36,858 bases of DNA from Ectothiorhodospiraceae bacterium (GCA_007134055.1 SLLM01000337.1:1-36858); one strand, 5' to 3'; shown: positions 1 to 9,678, numbered from the stretch's first letter. Notes: a model not told the origin generated them from the letters alone. Numbers and translations are program-made.

Positions 1-372
1 CAACGGCTCGCCGACGCGATCAATCAGCATGATGTGATAGCCGCCTGGAGCGAGAGCGGTCGTCTCGCCAGCCGGGAGTGGCAGCTGGTCGAGGTGGATC
101 ATGCGCATGACCCCGTCATCGCTCTCGCGACTCTCGTGCAGTTCGACACGCTCGAATCGGTCGCTGTCGGCGGCGACCAGCGCCCGATCCGTGTTGCCGG
201 TGTTGTCGATGCGAAGGTACCCGGCGGAACGCTCCGACACCGGCGGGACCTCCCGTATCCATGGGTCGTGCACCGTGAGGTCACGGACCTTCTCGGCGTG
301 CATGGCTCCGGAAACGGCCATCAGAAGGGAAGCAAGCAGCGTCGTGAGTCGTGTTTTCGTTCCTGCGTTCAT
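1..372 (-). CDS. PCu(A)C-type periplasmic copper chaperone (3' part outside window)
   Basis: Small periplasmic Cu(I) carrier of the PCu(A)C (DUF461) family, which delivers copper to the CuA site of cytochrome c oxidase or takes part in periplasmic copper handling. The visible 124 residues begin with a signal peptide (MNAGTKTRLTTL..., hydrophobic to about residue 25), then DPWIRE and SAGYLRIDN, the family's N-terminal beta-strand motifs. The copper ligand pattern is present: His in VELHES, Met in GVMRM, and His/Met in GGYHIML. The C-terminus runs off the left edge. The ATG at 370-372 follows AGGAA about 8 nt upstream. The next minus-strand gene upstream is a DUF2946-like protein, also often found near copper genes. 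The family assignment is firm; the exact copper partner is inferred. Confidence 0.88.
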   Translation of the reverse strand, partial: MNAGTKTRLTTLLASLLMAVSGAMHAEKVRDLTVHDPWIREVPPVSERSAGYLRIDNTGNTDRALVAADSDRFERVELHESRESDDGVMRMIHLDQLPLPAGETTALAPGGYHIMLIDRVGEPL

Positions 373-473
373 GGTGAATATTCCTGTTTCCACGATGCGG
401 TAGGTTCCGTGGCGCTGTTGTCCGGTCGCCACGGAGCATCGGCCCCGTCCACGGCGACGGAGCCGGGTCACGC

Positions 474-842
474 TCAGGTGTTGGGAAAGAGCCCTGGTGG
501 CGCGCGGGGCTGCGGCAGGTGCCCCCTGCGTTGCTCGCCTGCCCGGGCTGGTGTGCGAGGCACGCCGATAGCCCGTGGCGCGGGCAGAGGAACCATGGCC
601 ATGCGGACGACCGCCGAGGCGTCTGTGGCGGCACCGCACCAGGGGCAGCGGGAATCGTACCCGTCGTGGTGTGTGTGGTCGTCGCCAGGATCGACGACGA
701 CAGTCACGGTGGTCTCGCCCTCGGCAGTGCACAGGGTCCGTTCGACCAGCACGGGGCCGCTCATGGACTGTGCGCACGCGAGTGGAAACAGGCCGAGCAC
801 GGCGATCAGCAGTACATGGATGGTGCGGCGATGAGAATGCAT
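474..842 (-). CDS. DUF2946-like small exported protein
   Basis: A 122-residue protein with an N-terminal hydrophobic segment (HVLLIAVLGLFPLACAQ) that could be a signal or lipoprotein-like sequence, although Cys20 is not in a clean lipobox. It then has LCTAEGE, a His/Asp stretch (GDDHTHHDGYD) and CPWC. The LCTA...CPxC layout with histidines between is that of DUF2946 proteins, which have no established biochemical role but often sit next to copper transport and TonB-receptor genes. Here the truncated copper chaperone gene lies 101 bp downstream on the same strand. The start at 840-842 was chosen because the hydrophobic segment follows directly; an upstream start at 911 would add a charged, non-conserved extension. 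The proline/arginine-rich C-terminal 40 residues are not typical of the family. Confidence 0.6.
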   Translation of the reverse strand: MHSHRRTIHVLLIAVLGLFPLACAQSMSGPVLVERTLCTAEGETTVTVVVDPGDDHTHHDGYDSRCPWCGAATDASAVVRMAMVPLPAPRAIGVPRTPARAGEQRRGHLPQPRAPPGLFPNT

Positions 843-879
843 TGGTGGATATGGTTGTCTGTCGCCCGTGGGATCGCCG

Positions 880-910
880 TTGACGCGCCCTGTCGGGCGC
901 AAAGTATACA
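880..910 (+). promoter_or_regulatory. Promoter-like site with 19-bp spacer and internal dyad (MerR-type architecture)
   Basis: TTGACG (880-885) and TATACA (905-910) are separated by 19 bp, and the spacer carries the perfect dyad GCGCCC-TGTC-GGGCGC (885-900). An over-long spacer with a dyad between -35 and -10 is the architecture of promoters activated by MerR-family metal sensors such as CueR. The orientation would drive rightward transcription toward the gene at 1216, with a leader of about 300 nt. GTATAC is itself palindromic, so a leftward -10 for the DUF2946-like gene is also possible. No MerR-family gene is visible in the window. Confidence 0.4.
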
Positions 911-1215
911 ACAGCAGGTACCGGCGACGGGATCGGATGCATGGCTGGCGTGCATTGTGCGAGCCGGGCGGGCATGGTCGGGTGCTTCTGCCTTGCGGCG
1001 GTTCGTCACGAACCTTTCAGGAAGCATGGTTCGGTTGGCGAGACATGTCCTGCATCATCAGGTGCTGGGTTCGAGACATCCATCCCACCGCCCGGCAAGT
1101 CACCCCCCCAATCAGGAACCGCCCTCCCGGTTCCCATACTTATGGATAAGTCTTTTCGGAGCTGAATCGTTGATAATTGGACGACGAATCATGAGTGAAA
1201 CATGGAGGAGTCCTC
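911..1215. other. Intergenic stretch with no recognised gene
   Basis: About 300 bp between the promoter-like site and the substrate-binding protein gene. Short open frames here (for example 941-1165 on the plus strand) have no ribosome binding site, no family signature and an irregular composition. A weak -10-like GATAAT lies near 1172 without a convincing -35. Nothing else was recognised. Confidence 0.5.
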
Positions 1216-2445
1216 ATGTCCCGGCTGCTGCAGGTCATTGGCCGCCTCTGTGCCGTTCTCGCGCTTTTCCATGCTCCAGCCCCGTTTGCTGGAACGGCGG
1301 TGAATGACGGGGTGGTGCGCGTGCTCGTGATTACGGATCTGTCGGGGGTGTTCCGGGATATCGCGGGTCCCGGCAGCGCAACGGCAGCGCGCATGGCGGC
1401 AGCGGACTTTGGCGGCCGCACCAGGGCGGGCGGCGTCGAGGTCGTGGTGCATGACTCGTTGCTTGATCCGGAGCACGCTGCGAGCGTGGCGGAACGTGTG
1501 CATGACGAGACGCCGGTTGATGTCATTGTGGGTCACGTCTCCTCCGGAGTTGCTCTCGGGTTGTTGCCGTTCGCCCGGGAGGCGGGGGTTCCGATCCTGC
1601 ACGCCGGGCCCGCATCCGACAGCCTGACCAACCGTGCCTGTACCGAGCTGGGGGCACAATGGGGCTTTGACACCTATGCCCTGGGTCACGCCGTGGTGCA
1701 GGCGCGGAATGCCGAGGGGGGCGAGGAGAGCTGGTTCGTCATCACCGCGGATTATGCCTTCGGGCACGACCTCGAAGCGCGAGTGGCGGATGCGCTTGGC
1801 AGGTATGGAGGCGAATTGCTGGGCCGTGCCAGGGTCGCCTTTCCGGCCCGGGACGCAAGCGACTTCTCCCCGGCCCTGCAGGAAGCGATGGCTTCCGGAG
1901 CCGACGTGATTGCCCTGGCGATGGCCGGTGGCGATTTTCAGCTTGCCGTCCGGCAGGCATACGAGGAGGGCATCCGGGAAGCCGGAGCCGATCTGGTTGG
2001 GTTGGATGTCTTTATCACCGATGTTCACCAGCTCGGCCTGTATCCCACCGCAGGCCTTAGTTACGCGACGAGCTTCTACTGGGACGCGAACGCCGAAAGC
2101 CGTCGTTTTGCGGAACGGTTCCGGCGCAAGGAAGGTGTCTATCCCACGGTTCCCCAGGCGGCTACCTATTCCGCCGTCCGGCATTATCTGGCATCGGTGG
2201 ATCACGTTGGTACCGATGCGCCGGAGAGGGTGATGGCGCGCATGCGGGCGACACCCGTTGACGATTTCTTCGGCAAGGGTGGGTATATCCGTGCGGATGG
2301 TCGCATGGTGCACGACATGTTTCAGGTTCGGGTCAAGCGGCCCTCCCGGACCCGCCATGCCTGGGGCTATCTGGCGATCGAACGAACCATCCCGGGGGAG
2401 CAGGCATTCCGTCCCATTGCCGATTCGGAATGTCCATTGCTGTGA
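1216..2445 (+). CDS. Periplasmic substrate-binding protein, branched-chain amino acid (Peripla_BP_6) type
   Basis: A 409-residue type-I periplasmic binding protein related to the LivK/amide-binding family. A signal peptide (MSRLLQVIGRLCAVLALF..., cleavage near residue 26) is followed by a first lobe (VRVLVITDLSGVFRDIAGPG...), VIVGHVSSGVALGL and VPILHAGPAS in the ligand cleft, then GAQWGFDTYALG and ADYAFGHDLEARV of the second lobe. The C-terminal IPGEQAFRPIADSECPLL resembles binding proteins encoded near PQQ-dependent alcohol dehydrogenase genes, but no such enzyme or permease is in the window, so the substrate is unknown. The start at 1216 is preferred over the GTG at 1195 because GGAGGA lies 6 nt upstream and the signal peptide begins there. 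It is an orphan: no transporter subunits are adjacent. Confidence 0.82.
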   Translation: MSRLLQVIGRLCAVLALFHAPAPFAGTAVNDGVVRVLVITDLSGVFRDIAGPGSATAARMAAADFGGRTRAGGVEVVVHDSLLDPEHAASVAERVHDETPVDVIVGHVSSGVALGLLPFAREAGVPILHAGPASDSLTNRACTELGAQWGFDTYALGHAVVQARNAEGGEESWFVITADYAFGHDLEARVADALGRYGGELLGRARVAFPARDASDFSPALQEAMASGADVIALAMAGGDFQLAVRQAYEEGIREAGADLVGLDVFITDVHQLGLYPTAGLSYATSFYWDANAESRRFAERFRRKEGVYPTVPQAATYSAVRHYLASVDHVGTDAPERVMARMRATPVDDFFGKGGYIRADGRMVHDMFQVRVKRPSRTRHAWGYLAIERTIPGEQAFRPIADSECPLL

Positions 2446-2854
2446 CCGCTCGCTGCAGGAGGCGCTGTGCCGTGCAGGGCCGACGCTGCCCGGTGGCATG
2501 CAGAGCTACACCGGCCACGCATAAGTGCCTCTGCATGACCGGTCCGAACGGTGTGCCGCCGGGATCAGCAGTGATGCAGAGATCCGGCGCCTGCTCGCCG
2601 ACGGCCAGCGCATCCCTGAAGCCACGGTGCGGCCCTTCACCTATATATACAGGGGTATCTCAACCCCGGGGGCTTCGAGGTCTACTTGCCGACGCGTGTC
2701 GGTGACGATGCCGAGACCTGCTGACAATCCCGACCCTGTATCGCGCCCTCGGCGGCGGCTGGGATTCCGATGCCGTGGTGGCCGGGCGGGGCGACTCGGA
2801 CTAGCCCGGGCGCGGCGCGTTGATCGGTGCTGGTGTGGTATCCTCCCGGCTGTC
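2446..2854. other. Intergenic region, degenerate sequence
   Basis: About 400 bp between the substrate-binding protein and the tRNA-Leu promoter. No intact gene was found: frames are short and lack ribosome binding sites. The only recognisable fragment is the efflux-OMP-like tail listed at 2721-2804. The AT-rich run CTATATATACAGG near 2641 stands out from the GC-rich surroundings but has no partner -35. Confidence 0.45.
2721..2804 (+). pseudogene. Possible C-terminal remnant of a NodT/TolC-like efflux outer membrane protein
   Basis: The frame reads LTIPTLYRALGGGWDSD...GDSD and then stops at TAG. The string L-x-LY(R/K)ALGGGW is the characteristic end of NodT-family RND efflux outer membrane factors. 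Upstream, the same frame shows no helical-barrel sequence of the family, and other frames are also broken. I therefore read it as a decayed gene end. The match is only about 15 residues, so chance resemblance remains possible. Confidence 0.4.
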
Positions 2855-2884
2855 TTGCGTTTTACCCGTTGCGGGCTGGATAAT
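2855..2884 (+). promoter_or_regulatory. Sigma-70-type promoter for tRNA-Leu (and probably tig)
   Basis: TTGCGT (2855-2860) and GATAAT (2879-2884) with an 18-bp spacer, about 60 bp upstream of the mature tRNA 5' end. The -10 matches consensus at 5 of 6 positions. No terminator is visible between the tRNA and tig, so readthrough into tig is likely. Confidence 0.5.
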
Positions 2885-2945
2885 CGCGCCCCTGAAGCGC
2901 AGCGGGCGGGCAGGTTGTCATAGCCGCTGGGGCGCGGAATTCGAT

Positions 2946-3030
2946 GCGAGTGTGGCGGAATTGGTAGACGCGGCGGCTTTAGGTGCCGTTGGGGCAACCC
3001 GTGCAGGTTCAAGTCCTGCCACTCGCACCA
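2946..3030 (+). tRNA. tRNA-Leu (anticodon UAG)
   Basis: An 85-nt class II tRNA. The acceptor stem GCGAGTG pairs with CACTCGC, the D-arm carries TTGGTAGA, the anticodon loop is TTTAGGT with anticodon TAG at 2980-2982, a long variable arm follows, and the T-arm reads GCAGGTTCAAGTCCTGC. The 3' CCA is encoded (3028-3030). It lies directly upstream of tig, as in pseudomonads and many other gammaproteobacteria. Confidence 0.97.
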
Positions 3031-3108
3031 TTCGCCGCGTCGCCGCCAAGCGTTGCGGGGACGCAGTATTGCGGGCATTTGCCACAGGCACCGATTGAGA
3101 GGATGCAG

Positions 3109-4515
3109 ATGGAAGTTTCAGTGGAGACCACCGCCGGTCTGGAGCGGAAGATGACGGTTCAGGTTCCCGCCGAGCGTGTCGACAATGAGGTTGAGTCCCG
3201 TCTGCGGAACCTGGCGAAGCAGGTGCGGCTGGATGGATTCCGTCCGGGCAAGGTGCCGTTCAAGGTTGTCCGCAAGCGCTATGGGGCGCAGGTGCGCCAG
3301 GAAGTGCTGAACGAGGTTCTGCAAAAGAGCTATGGCGAGGCGCTGCAGCAGGAGGAACTCACGCCCGCAGGTGCCCCCGAGGTTGATCTCAAGCAGGGCC
3401 TCGAGGGAGGTGACCTCCAGTTCGAGGCCACCTTTGAGGTGATGCCCGAGTTCGAGGTGCAGGGCACGGATTCGATTTCCCTCGAGCGACCGGCCGCGGA
3501 AGTGACCGATGCCGATGTGGACAAGGTTCTCGGGGAGCTGCGCCAGCAGCAGGCCCGCTATTCCACCGTCGAGCGTCCCGCGCAGGAAGGCGATCGCGTG
3601 GTGGTGGATTTCAAGGGAACCGTCGATGGAGAGGATTTCCCGGGGAACGTAGGTGAAGATCAGCCGGTTACAATCGGCTCGCGCACCATGCCGCCGGAGT
3701 TCGAGCAGGCGTTGATCGGGCTCGGCGCCGGTGATGAGAAGGAAATCGAGTACACCTTCGCGGAGGATTTTCCCACGGAGGCGATTCGTGGCAGGACCGC
3801 CGTGTTCAGGACCATCGTCAAGGCCGTCGAGGAGGCGGAATTGCCGGAACTCGACGATGATCTCGCGCGGGCGGTTGGTATCGAGGACGGCGGGCTCGAG
3901 GAGCTGCGCAAGCTCATCCGCAAGAACCTGCAGAACGAGGCGCTGCGGGCCACCCATGCCAGGCTCAAGGAGCAGGTCACCGAGCAGCTCGCGAAGGCCA
4001 ACGCCGAAGTCTCCGTTCCCAGGGCGATGGTGGACGGAGAAATCAGCGCCCTGCAGCAGCAGATGAAGCAGCGCATTCAGCAGCAGACCGGTCAGAACGA
4101 CGAGGAGCTGGATCTCCCCGGATCGGTCTTCGAGGAACAGGCGCGGCGGCGGGTGCTCCTGGGGCTGGTGATGAACAAGCTGATCCGCCAGAACGAGATC
4201 AAGCTTGACCAGGAGAAGGCCCGGTCCCGGCTGCAGGAAGTTGCGGCAAACTATCCCAATCCCCAGGAAGTCATACAGTACTACAGCCAGAATCGTGAAC
4301 TGATGCAAAGCCTCGAGATCAGCGTGCTGGAGGATCAGGTGATCGACTGGCTGATTGACCGGTCGCAGATCACGGACAAGCCCCTGAGCCTGGATGAACT
4401 GCTCCGGCCCCAGCAGCAGGGCGACACCGAGCCCACGCCGCAGGACGAAGCGGGCGATGGAGGCGAAGGAGATGGGGCCGAGGAATCCACCGGGAAGCAG
4501 AAATCTGGAGAGTAA
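3109..4515 (+). CDS. tig: Trigger factor (ribosome-associated chaperone / peptidyl-prolyl isomerase)
   Basis: Trigger factor binds ribosomal protein uL23 at the tunnel exit and shields nascent chains. The 468-residue protein has an N-terminal ribosome-binding domain with the signature GFRPGKVP at about residues 43-50, an FKBP-like isomerase domain (about 155-245, [17 protein letters not shown]) and the long helical C-terminal chaperone domain. It is somewhat longer than E. coli Tig (432) because of an acidic, glycine-rich tail ([19 protein letters not shown]). The start at 3109 has GAGAGG 6 nt upstream; the ATG at 3103, two codons earlier, directly abuts that element and is less likely. clpP follows after 4 nt, so the two are probably co-transcribed. 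Confidence 0.97.
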   Translation: MEVSVETTAGLERKMTVQVPAERVDNEVESRLRNLAKQVRLDGFRPGKVPFKVVRKRYGAQVRQEVLNEVLQKSYGEALQQEELTPAGAPEVDLKQGLEGGDLQFEATFEVMPEFEVQGTDSISLERPAAEVTDADVDKVLGELRQQQARYSTVERPAQEGDRVVVDFKGTVDGEDFPGNVGEDQPVTIGSRTMPPEFEQALIGLGAGDEKEIEYTFAEDFPTEAIRGRTAVFRTIVKAVEEAELPELDDDLARAVGIEDGGLEELRKLIRKNLQNEALRATHARLKEQVTEQLAKANAEVSVPRAMVDGEISALQQQMKQRIQQQTGQNDEELDLPGSVFEEQARRRVLLGLVMNKLIRQNEIKLDQEKARSRLQEVAANYPNPQEVIQYYSQNRELMQSLEISVLEDQVIDWLIDRSQITDKPLSLDELLRPQQQGDTEPTPQDEAGDGGEGDGAEESTGKQKSGE

Positions 4516-4519
4516 GCGA

Positions 4520-5164
4520 ATGCGCTTGGCATCGGACCACGCAACACAGATGGCTGAACAGGCCAACCTCGTCCCCATGGTGGTCGAGCAGACGTCCCGC
4601 GGTGAACGGGCCTACGACATATTCTCGCGCCTGCTCAAGGATCGGGTCGTGTTCCTGGTGGGGCCCGTGGAAGACCACATGGCCAATCTGCTGGTGGCCC
4701 AGTTGCTCTTTCTGGAGTCCGAGAACCCCGACAAGGACGTGCATCTCTACATCAATTCCCCGGGTGGGGCGGTGACGGCCGGGATGGCGATCTACGATAC
4801 CATTCAGTTCATCAAGCCGGACGTGAGCACGGTTTGTCTGGGACAGGCCGCCAGCATGGGGGCGCTCCTGCTGGCCGGCGGGGCTTCCGGAAAGCGTTAC
4901 TGCCTGCCGAACTCCCGGGTGATGATCCACCAGCCACTGGGTGGCTACCAGGGTCAGGCGACCGACATCGATATCCATGCCCGGGAGATCCTGAGCATCC
5001 GCGATCGTCTGAACCAGATTCTTGCCCATCATACCGGACAGCCGCTGGAGAAGGTCCAGCAGGACACCGACAGGGACAACTTCCTGTCCCCGGAGGCGGC
5101 GGTGGAGTACGGGATGGTGGATTCCGTCATCCGGGACCGCGGTTCCATCATGCCTTCCGACTAG
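4520..5164 (+). CDS. clpP: ATP-dependent Clp protease proteolytic subunit ClpP
   Basis: Serine peptidase that forms two stacked heptameric rings and degrades substrates unfolded by ClpX or ClpA in the cytoplasm. It is 214 residues, the normal length including a short propeptide. The catalytic triad is complete: Ser112 in QAASMGALL, His137 in MIHQPLGG and Asp186 in DTDRDNF, equivalent to E. coli Ser111/His136/Asp185 in precursor numbering. The ATG at 4520 follows GGAGAG by about 7 nt; the internal ATG at 4550 (MAEQ) would remove most of the propeptide. Its ATPase partner clpX lies 417 bp downstream. Confidence 0.98.
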   Translation: MRLASDHATQMAEQANLVPMVVEQTSRGERAYDIFSRLLKDRVVFLVGPVEDHMANLLVAQLLFLESENPDKDVHLYINSPGGAVTAGMAIYDTIQFIKPDVSTVCLGQAASMGALLLAGGASGKRYCLPNSRVMIHQPLGGYQGQATDIDIHAREILSIRDRLNQILAHHTGQPLEKVQQDTDRDNFLSPEAAVEYGMVDSVIRDRGSIMPSD

Positions 5165-5581
5165 CGTCCCCTGGCAGGAGTTCGCACGAGTCAGCGCCAG
5201 TGTCATCCCATGCGTGCCGACCTCTGCCTGGCCACCAGGGCGGTTGCCACTGTCCCGCGTCGATCTCGGCATGCGCTCGACAGATCCGGGTATCCGGCAA
5301 GCGCCTGATTTCCTTTCGCGCCTTTGCCGGGTATCAGGCCCCGGGGCAATCCCGCACCCTGCCGCCATCCCGCCGGAGCTCCGGTTTGCGATTCCGCGCA
5401 CTGAAGGGGATTGACGAAGGTGCCATACTCTTATCGGAAGAACATGGTACGGAACACGGTGTCCAAATGGCTGGCGGGTGCACCGGAAACGCAGCGATAG
5501 TGCGGTCTTCCCGCCTTGCGCAGGTTCGGAAAAGCAGGCAAGGTTATACGTGAACCTCTACAGGTCATTCGAGGATCGATC
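5165..5581. other. clpP-clpX intergenic region
   Basis: An unusually long gap of 417 bp between two genes that are normally close. It holds the perfect 12-bp palindrome CCGGAGCTCCGG (5373-5384), two copies of CCGGGTATC near 5285 and 5326, and a weak TTATAC -10-like element near 5543 upstream of clpX. No small gene with a ribosome binding site, and no good sigma-32 promoter, was seen. Confidence 0.5.
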
Positions 5582-6865
5582 ATGAGCGACAGAGACAAGA
5601 GCAGAGGTGATGACGGTGGGAAACTTCTCTACTGTTCATTCTGTGGCAAGAGCCAGCATGAGGTCCGCAAGCTGATCGCCGGGCCTTCTGTCTTTGTCTG
5701 CGATGAGTGTGTTGAACTGTGCAATGACATCATCCGCGAGGAGATGCAGGAGAAGGGCTCCGGAGGTGATTCCCGGCTGCTGAATCCGCACGAGATCAAG
5801 AAGGTTCTCGATGAATATGTGATCGGTCAGGATCACGCCAAGAAGATACTTTCGGTTGCTGTCTACAATCATTACAAGCGCCTGGAGGCTTCCCAGGCCA
5901 AGGGCAAGGACGAGGTCGAGCTTGCCAAGAGCAATATCCTCCTGATCGGCCCGACAGGGTCCGGTAAGACGCTGCTGGCGGAGACCCTGGCCAGACTGCT
6001 GGATGTTCCCTTTACCATTGCCGACGCGACCACGCTGACGGAAGCGGGTTACGTCGGCGAGGATGTCGAGAACATCATCCAGAAGCTGTTGCAGAAGTGC
6101 GACTACGATGTCGAGAAGGCCCAGACGGGGATCGTCTACATCGACGAGATCGACAAGATCTCGCGGAAATCGGATAACCCATCGATCACCCGCGACGTCA
6201 GCGGCGAAGGTGTACAGCAGGCATTGTTGAAACTGATCGAGGGAACGGTGGCGTCCGTACCGCCGCAGGGCGGACGCAAGCATCCGCAACAGGAATTCCT
6301 CCAGGTGAACACCGGGGGGATCCTGTTCATCGTGGGCGGCGCGTTCGCCGGGCTGGACAAGGTTATCCAGGACCGCTCCCAGAAGGGTGGCATCGGGTTT
6401 TCCGCCGAAGTCAAGAGCAAGGACGAGCGCAAGAGCGTCGGTGAGACGCTGCAGGAAGTGGAGCCCGAGGATCTGATCAAGTACGGTCTCATTCCGGAGT
6501 TTGTCGGTCGCCTGCCGGTGGTGGCAACCCTGAGCGAGTTGGATGAGGATGCCCTGGTGGAGATCCTCACGATGCCCAAGAACGCCGTCACCAAGCAGTA
6601 CGGCAAACTGTTCGACATGGAAGGCGTCGAACTCGAGTTCCGTGACGACGCGCTGCGGGCGGTCGCTCACAAGGCCATGGAACGCAAGACCGGGGCCCGT
6701 GGGCTACGCACGATCATCGAGACCGTGTTGCTGGATACCATGTATGAGATTCCCGCCATGGAGGGCGTCAGCAAGGTGGTTATCGACGACGCGGTCATTC
6801 GCGGCGAGGCCAAGCCGTACCTCATCTATGATGGAACCGAGCAGTCAAAGGCTGCGTCCGACTGA
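5582..6865 (+). CDS. clpX: ATP-dependent Clp protease ATP-binding subunit ClpX
   Basis: AAA+ unfoldase that recognises tagged substrates (for example ssrA) and threads them into ClpP. It has 427 residues. The N-terminal zinc-binding domain has CSFC and CDEC (four cysteines, about residues 19-45). Walker A is GPTGSGKT (about residue 120), the GYVGEDV pore loop follows, Walker B is IVYIDEIDK, and the sensor-2 region contains GARGLR. The ATG at 5582 has GAGGA 6 nt upstream. A frame running further upstream to 5516 lacks conservation and was not used. Confidence 0.98.
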   Translation: MSDRDKSRGDDGGKLLYCSFCGKSQHEVRKLIAGPSVFVCDECVELCNDIIREEMQEKGSGGDSRLLNPHEIKKVLDEYVIGQDHAKKILSVAVYNHYKRLEASQAKGKDEVELAKSNILLIGPTGSGKTLLAETLARLLDVPFTIADATTLTEAGYVGEDVENIIQKLLQKCDYDVEKAQTGIVYIDEIDKISRKSDNPSITRDVSGEGVQQALLKLIEGTVASVPPQGGRKHPQQEFLQVNTGGILFIVGGAFAGLDKVIQDRSQKGGIGFSAEVKSKDERKSVGETLQEVEPEDLIKYGLIPEFVGRLPVVATLSELDEDALVEILTMPKNAVTKQYGKLFDMEGVELEFRDDALRAVAHKAMERKTGARGLRTIIETVLLDTMYEIPAMEGVSKVVIDDAVIRGEAKPYLIYDGTEQSKAASD

Positions 6866-6914
6866 AGGTGCGCCCTGGCTTCGGTTGCCCGTCCGCGGCT
6901 GATGGTCGCGGGCA

Positions 6915-6931
6915 GGGTCATGCCGTGACCC
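6915..6931. repeat. Inverted repeat downstream of clpX
   Basis: GGGTCA-TGCCG-TGACCC is a perfect 6-bp stem with a 5-nt loop, 50 bp after the clpX stop. There is no T-tract after it, so it is not a standard intrinsic terminator. It could be a protein-binding dyad or an RNA-stabilising hairpin. Confidence 0.4.
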
Positions 6932-6996
6932 CTGGCACCAACAGGTCACGACTCACTCCCCCAGCTTTCCGGCAACCGGTCACACCATGCAGCGCA

Positions 6997-7024
6997 TTGA
7001 AAGTCTGCTCCGGTGACCACATAT
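6997..7024 (+). promoter_or_regulatory. Heat-shock (sigma-32-like) promoter of lon
   Basis: TTGAAA (6997-7002), a 14-bp spacer and CCACATAT (7017-7024) match the sigma-32 pattern (TTGAAA, CCCCATnT) closely, about 60 bp upstream of the lon start. The same -35 with CATATT (7020-7025, 17-bp spacer) would also serve sigma-70. lon is a heat-shock gene in E. coli, which fits. Confidence 0.6.
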
Positions 7025-7084
7025 TCCGATCATGCGAACGGGCCGTGGGCCCGACAGCCACATCCACAGCGAGGATTATCTTCC

Positions 7085-9532
7085 ATGGCTGGTAGCGACC
7101 AGACGTCAGACATCGTTCAGGAGACCATCAGCGACGCCCCCGTTCTTCCCTTGCGGGATGTCGTGGTCTATCCGCATATGGTCATTCCGCTGTTCGTCGG
7201 CAGGGACAAGTCCATCAAGGCGCTGGAAGCTGCCATGGAGGCGGACAAGAGGATTCTCCTCGTTGCCCAGAGAAGCGCTGACGTGGATGATCCGGCGGAC
7301 CAGGATCTCTACGAACACGGTACCGTGGCGACCATACTGCAGATGCTGAAGCTGCCCGATGGCACGGTGAAGGTGCTGGTCGAGGGCCTGCAACGAGCAC
7401 GCGTGGTGCATCTTGAGGCCGGGCCGGAGTTCTTCACGGCACGGGTGATCGTTCCCCGGCAGGCCGAGCTCGGGGATGATCGGGAGATCGAGGTGCTGGC
7501 GCGTTCGGTGCTGAACCAGTTCGATCAGTACGTGAAGCTCAACAAGAAGGTGCCTCCGGAGATCCTGTCATCCCTTGCCGGAATCGACGAACCAAGCCGG
7601 CTTGCCGATACGGTGGCGGCGCACATGGCGCTCAAGATCGAAGGCAAGCAGGCGGTGCTGGAGATCGAGGACGTTCGCGAGCGCCTCGAGCACCTGCTGG
7701 GCCTGATCGAGGGCGAGATAGACATTCTCCAGATCGAGAAGCGCATCCGCGGCCGCGTCAAGCAGCAGATGGAGAAAAGCCAGCGGGAGTACTACCTCAA
7801 CGAACAGGCGAAAGCGATCCAGAAGGAGCTTGGCGAACTGGAGGACGTGCCCAACGAGACCGAGGACCTGGAACAGAAGATCGAACGGGCCGGAATGCCC
7901 AAGACCGTGAAGAGCAAGGCGAAGACGGAGTTGAACAAGCTACGCATGATGCAGCCCATGTCCGCCGAAGCCACGGTCGTGCGCAACTACATCGATTGGC
8001 TGGTCAGCGTGCCCTGGCGCAAACGCACCCGGGTCCGGCATGATCTTGACAAGGCGCAGCAGGTGCTGGACGCCGATCATTACGGCCTGGAGAAGGTCAA
8101 GGAGCGCATACTCGAGTACCTGGCGGTACAGAAGCGCGTGAAGAAGCTCAAGGGACCGATTCTGTGCCTCGTCGGGCCGCCTGGGGTGGGCAAGACTTCG
8201 CTGGGGCAGTCCATCGCCCGTGCAACCAACCGGAAGTTCGTGCGCATGTCGCTGGGTGGAGTCCGGGACGAAGCGGAGATCCGCGGCCACCGGCGTACCT
8301 ACATCGGCTCACTTCCCGGCAAAATCGTGCAGAATATCTCCAAGGCCGAGGCTCGCAATCCGCTGTTCTTGCTGGACGAAATCGACAAGATGGCAATGGA
8401 TTTCCGCGGCGACCCGGCGTCGGCGCTGCTCGAGGTGCTTGACCCCGAGCAGAACAGCACATTCAACGACCACTACCTTGAAGTGGATATCGACCTTTCC
8501 GAGGTGCTGTTCGTCTGCACGGCAAACACGCTCAATATTCCGCCGGCGTTGCTGGATCGCATGGAGGTCATACGACTGCCCGGCTACACGGAAGAAGAGA
8601 AGATCAACATTGCCAAGCGCTACCTGTTGCCGAAACAGCTGAAGGCGAACGGCCTCAAGGAAGGGGAGGTCGAGATTACGGAGACTGCGCTCCGGGGCAT
8701 GGTGCGGCACTACACCCGCGAGGCGGGCGTGCGGAACATGGAGCGCGAGATCGCGAAGGTCTGCCGTAAGGTCGTCAAGGAACTGGTGCAGAAGCCCAGG
8801 AAGGGCAAACTGGTCGTGAATGCCAGGAACGTCGACAAGTTCCTTGGTGTGCGCAAGTATCGGTACGGTATCGCGGAAGAAAAGGACCAGATCGGTCACG
8901 TGACCGGGTTGGCCTGGACCGAGGTGGGCGGTGAACTGCTCAATATCGAATCCGCGGTGGTCCCTGGCAAAGGCCGGTTGACCCAGACGGGACAGCTCGG
9001 GGATGTCATGAAGGAGTCCATCCAGGCGGCGATGACCGTGGTTCGCAGTCGCTCGCGGGTGCTGGGGATCGACTCCGACTTTCACCAGAACAACGACGTC
9101 CACATCCATGTGCCCGAGGGGGCGATTCCCAAGGATGGCCCCAGCGCCGGCATTGGCATGTGCACGGCACTGGTATCGGCCCTGACGGGGATACCGGCAA
9201 AGGCGAATGTCGCCATGACCGGAGAGATCACCCTGCGCGGCGAGGTGCTCCCTATCGGCGGGCTGAAGGAGAAGCTACTCGCCGCCCAGAGGGGCGGGAT
9301 CAGCACCGTGATCATTCCGGAGGAGAACCGGAAGGACCTGGTGGAGATCCCCAAGACGATCCTGGGCAAGATCGATGTGCGACCCGTGCGCTGGATTGAC
9401 CAGGTGCTGGAAATCGCGCTGCTGCGGGCACCAACGGCCCTGCCCGAGAAGGAAGAGGATGCGGCTCCCGTGGAGGCCGAGGGCAAGAAGAGCAAGCGTG
9501 GCCGGAAACAAGGGGGTGTGCGGGCGCATTGA
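7085..9532 (+). CDS. lon: ATP-dependent protease Lon
   Basis: Homo-oligomeric AAA+ serine protease that degrades misfolded and regulatory proteins in the cytoplasm. It has 815 residues. An N-terminal LAN substrate-binding domain ([20 protein letters not shown]) and coiled coil (about 195-290, including [17 protein letters not shown]) lead into Walker [11 protein letters not shown] (about residue 363), Walker [10 protein letters not shown], and the peptidase domain with the catalytic Ser of [11 protein letters not shown] (about residue 687) and the Lys of [10 protein letters not shown]. The C-terminus ends in a short acidic then basic tail. The ATG at 7085 has GAGGA 9 nt upstream. A sigma-32-like promoter precedes it. 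Confidence 0.98.
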   Translation: MAGSDQTSDIVQETISDAPVLPLRDVVVYPHMVIPLFVGRDKSIKALEAAMEADKRILLVAQRSADVDDPADQDLYEHGTVATILQMLKLPDGTVKVLVEGLQRARVVHLEAGPEFFTARVIVPRQAELGDDREIEVLARSVLNQFDQYVKLNKKVPPEILSSLAGIDEPSRLADTVAAHMALKIEGKQAVLEIEDVRERLEHLLGLIEGEIDILQIEKRIRGRVKQQMEKSQREYYLNEQAKAIQKELGELEDVPNETEDLEQKIERAGMPKTVKSKAKTELNKLRMMQPMSAEATVVRNYIDWLVSVPWRKRTRVRHDLDKAQQVLDADHYGLEKVKERILEYLAVQKRVKKLKGPILCLVGPPGVGKTSLGQSIARATNRKFVRMSLGGVRDEAEIRGHRRTYIGSLPGKIVQNISKAEARNPLFLLDEIDKMAMDFRGDPASALLEVLDPEQNSTFNDHYLEVDIDLSEVLFVCTANTLNIPPALLDRMEVIRLPGYTEEEKINIAKRYLLPKQLKANGLKEGEVEITETALRGMVRHYTREAGVRNMEREIAKVCRKVVKELVQKPRKGKLVVNARNVDKFLGVRKYRYGIAEEKDQIGHVTGLAWTEVGGELLNIESAVVPGKGRLTQTGQLGDVMKESIQAAMTVVRSRSRVLGIDSDFHQNNDVHIHVPEGAIPKDGPSAGIGMCTALVSALTGIPAKANVAMTGEITLRGEVLPIGGLKEKLLAAQRGGISTVIIPEENRKDLVEIPKTILGKIDVRPVRWIDQVLEIALLRAPTALPEKEEDAAPVEAEGKKSKRGRKQGGVRAH

Positions 9533-9678
9533 CACTCCGAAAGGTGCCTTGCTATAACCGTCGGCGGAGTTCGCCGGCGCGCCGCATGTGTATCCGGAGG
9601 CGTTGGACGGTGTTCGACACGCCCTTCGCGGCTTTTTCTTGTTCGGTGATGCGACCCGCACCTGAGGCTGTGTAAGGC

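Noticed and set aside
941-1165. A 74-codon plus-strand frame in the leader before the substrate-binding protein.
   Set aside because: No ribosome binding site, no conserved features; kept only as part of the intergenic description.
1195-1215. GTG start giving seven extra residues on the substrate-binding protein.
   Set aside because: The ATG at 1216 has a strong ribosome binding site at the right distance, and that site lies inside the longer version.
3118-4578. A 486-codon minus-strand open frame opposite tig.
   Set aside because: Shadow of trigger factor; leucine-rich low-information sequence without motifs.
9533-9660. Possible terminator after lon (CGGCG...CGCCG hairpin and a later CTTTTTC run).
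   Set aside because: The T-run is about 80 nt from the hairpin, so they do not form a terminator together.
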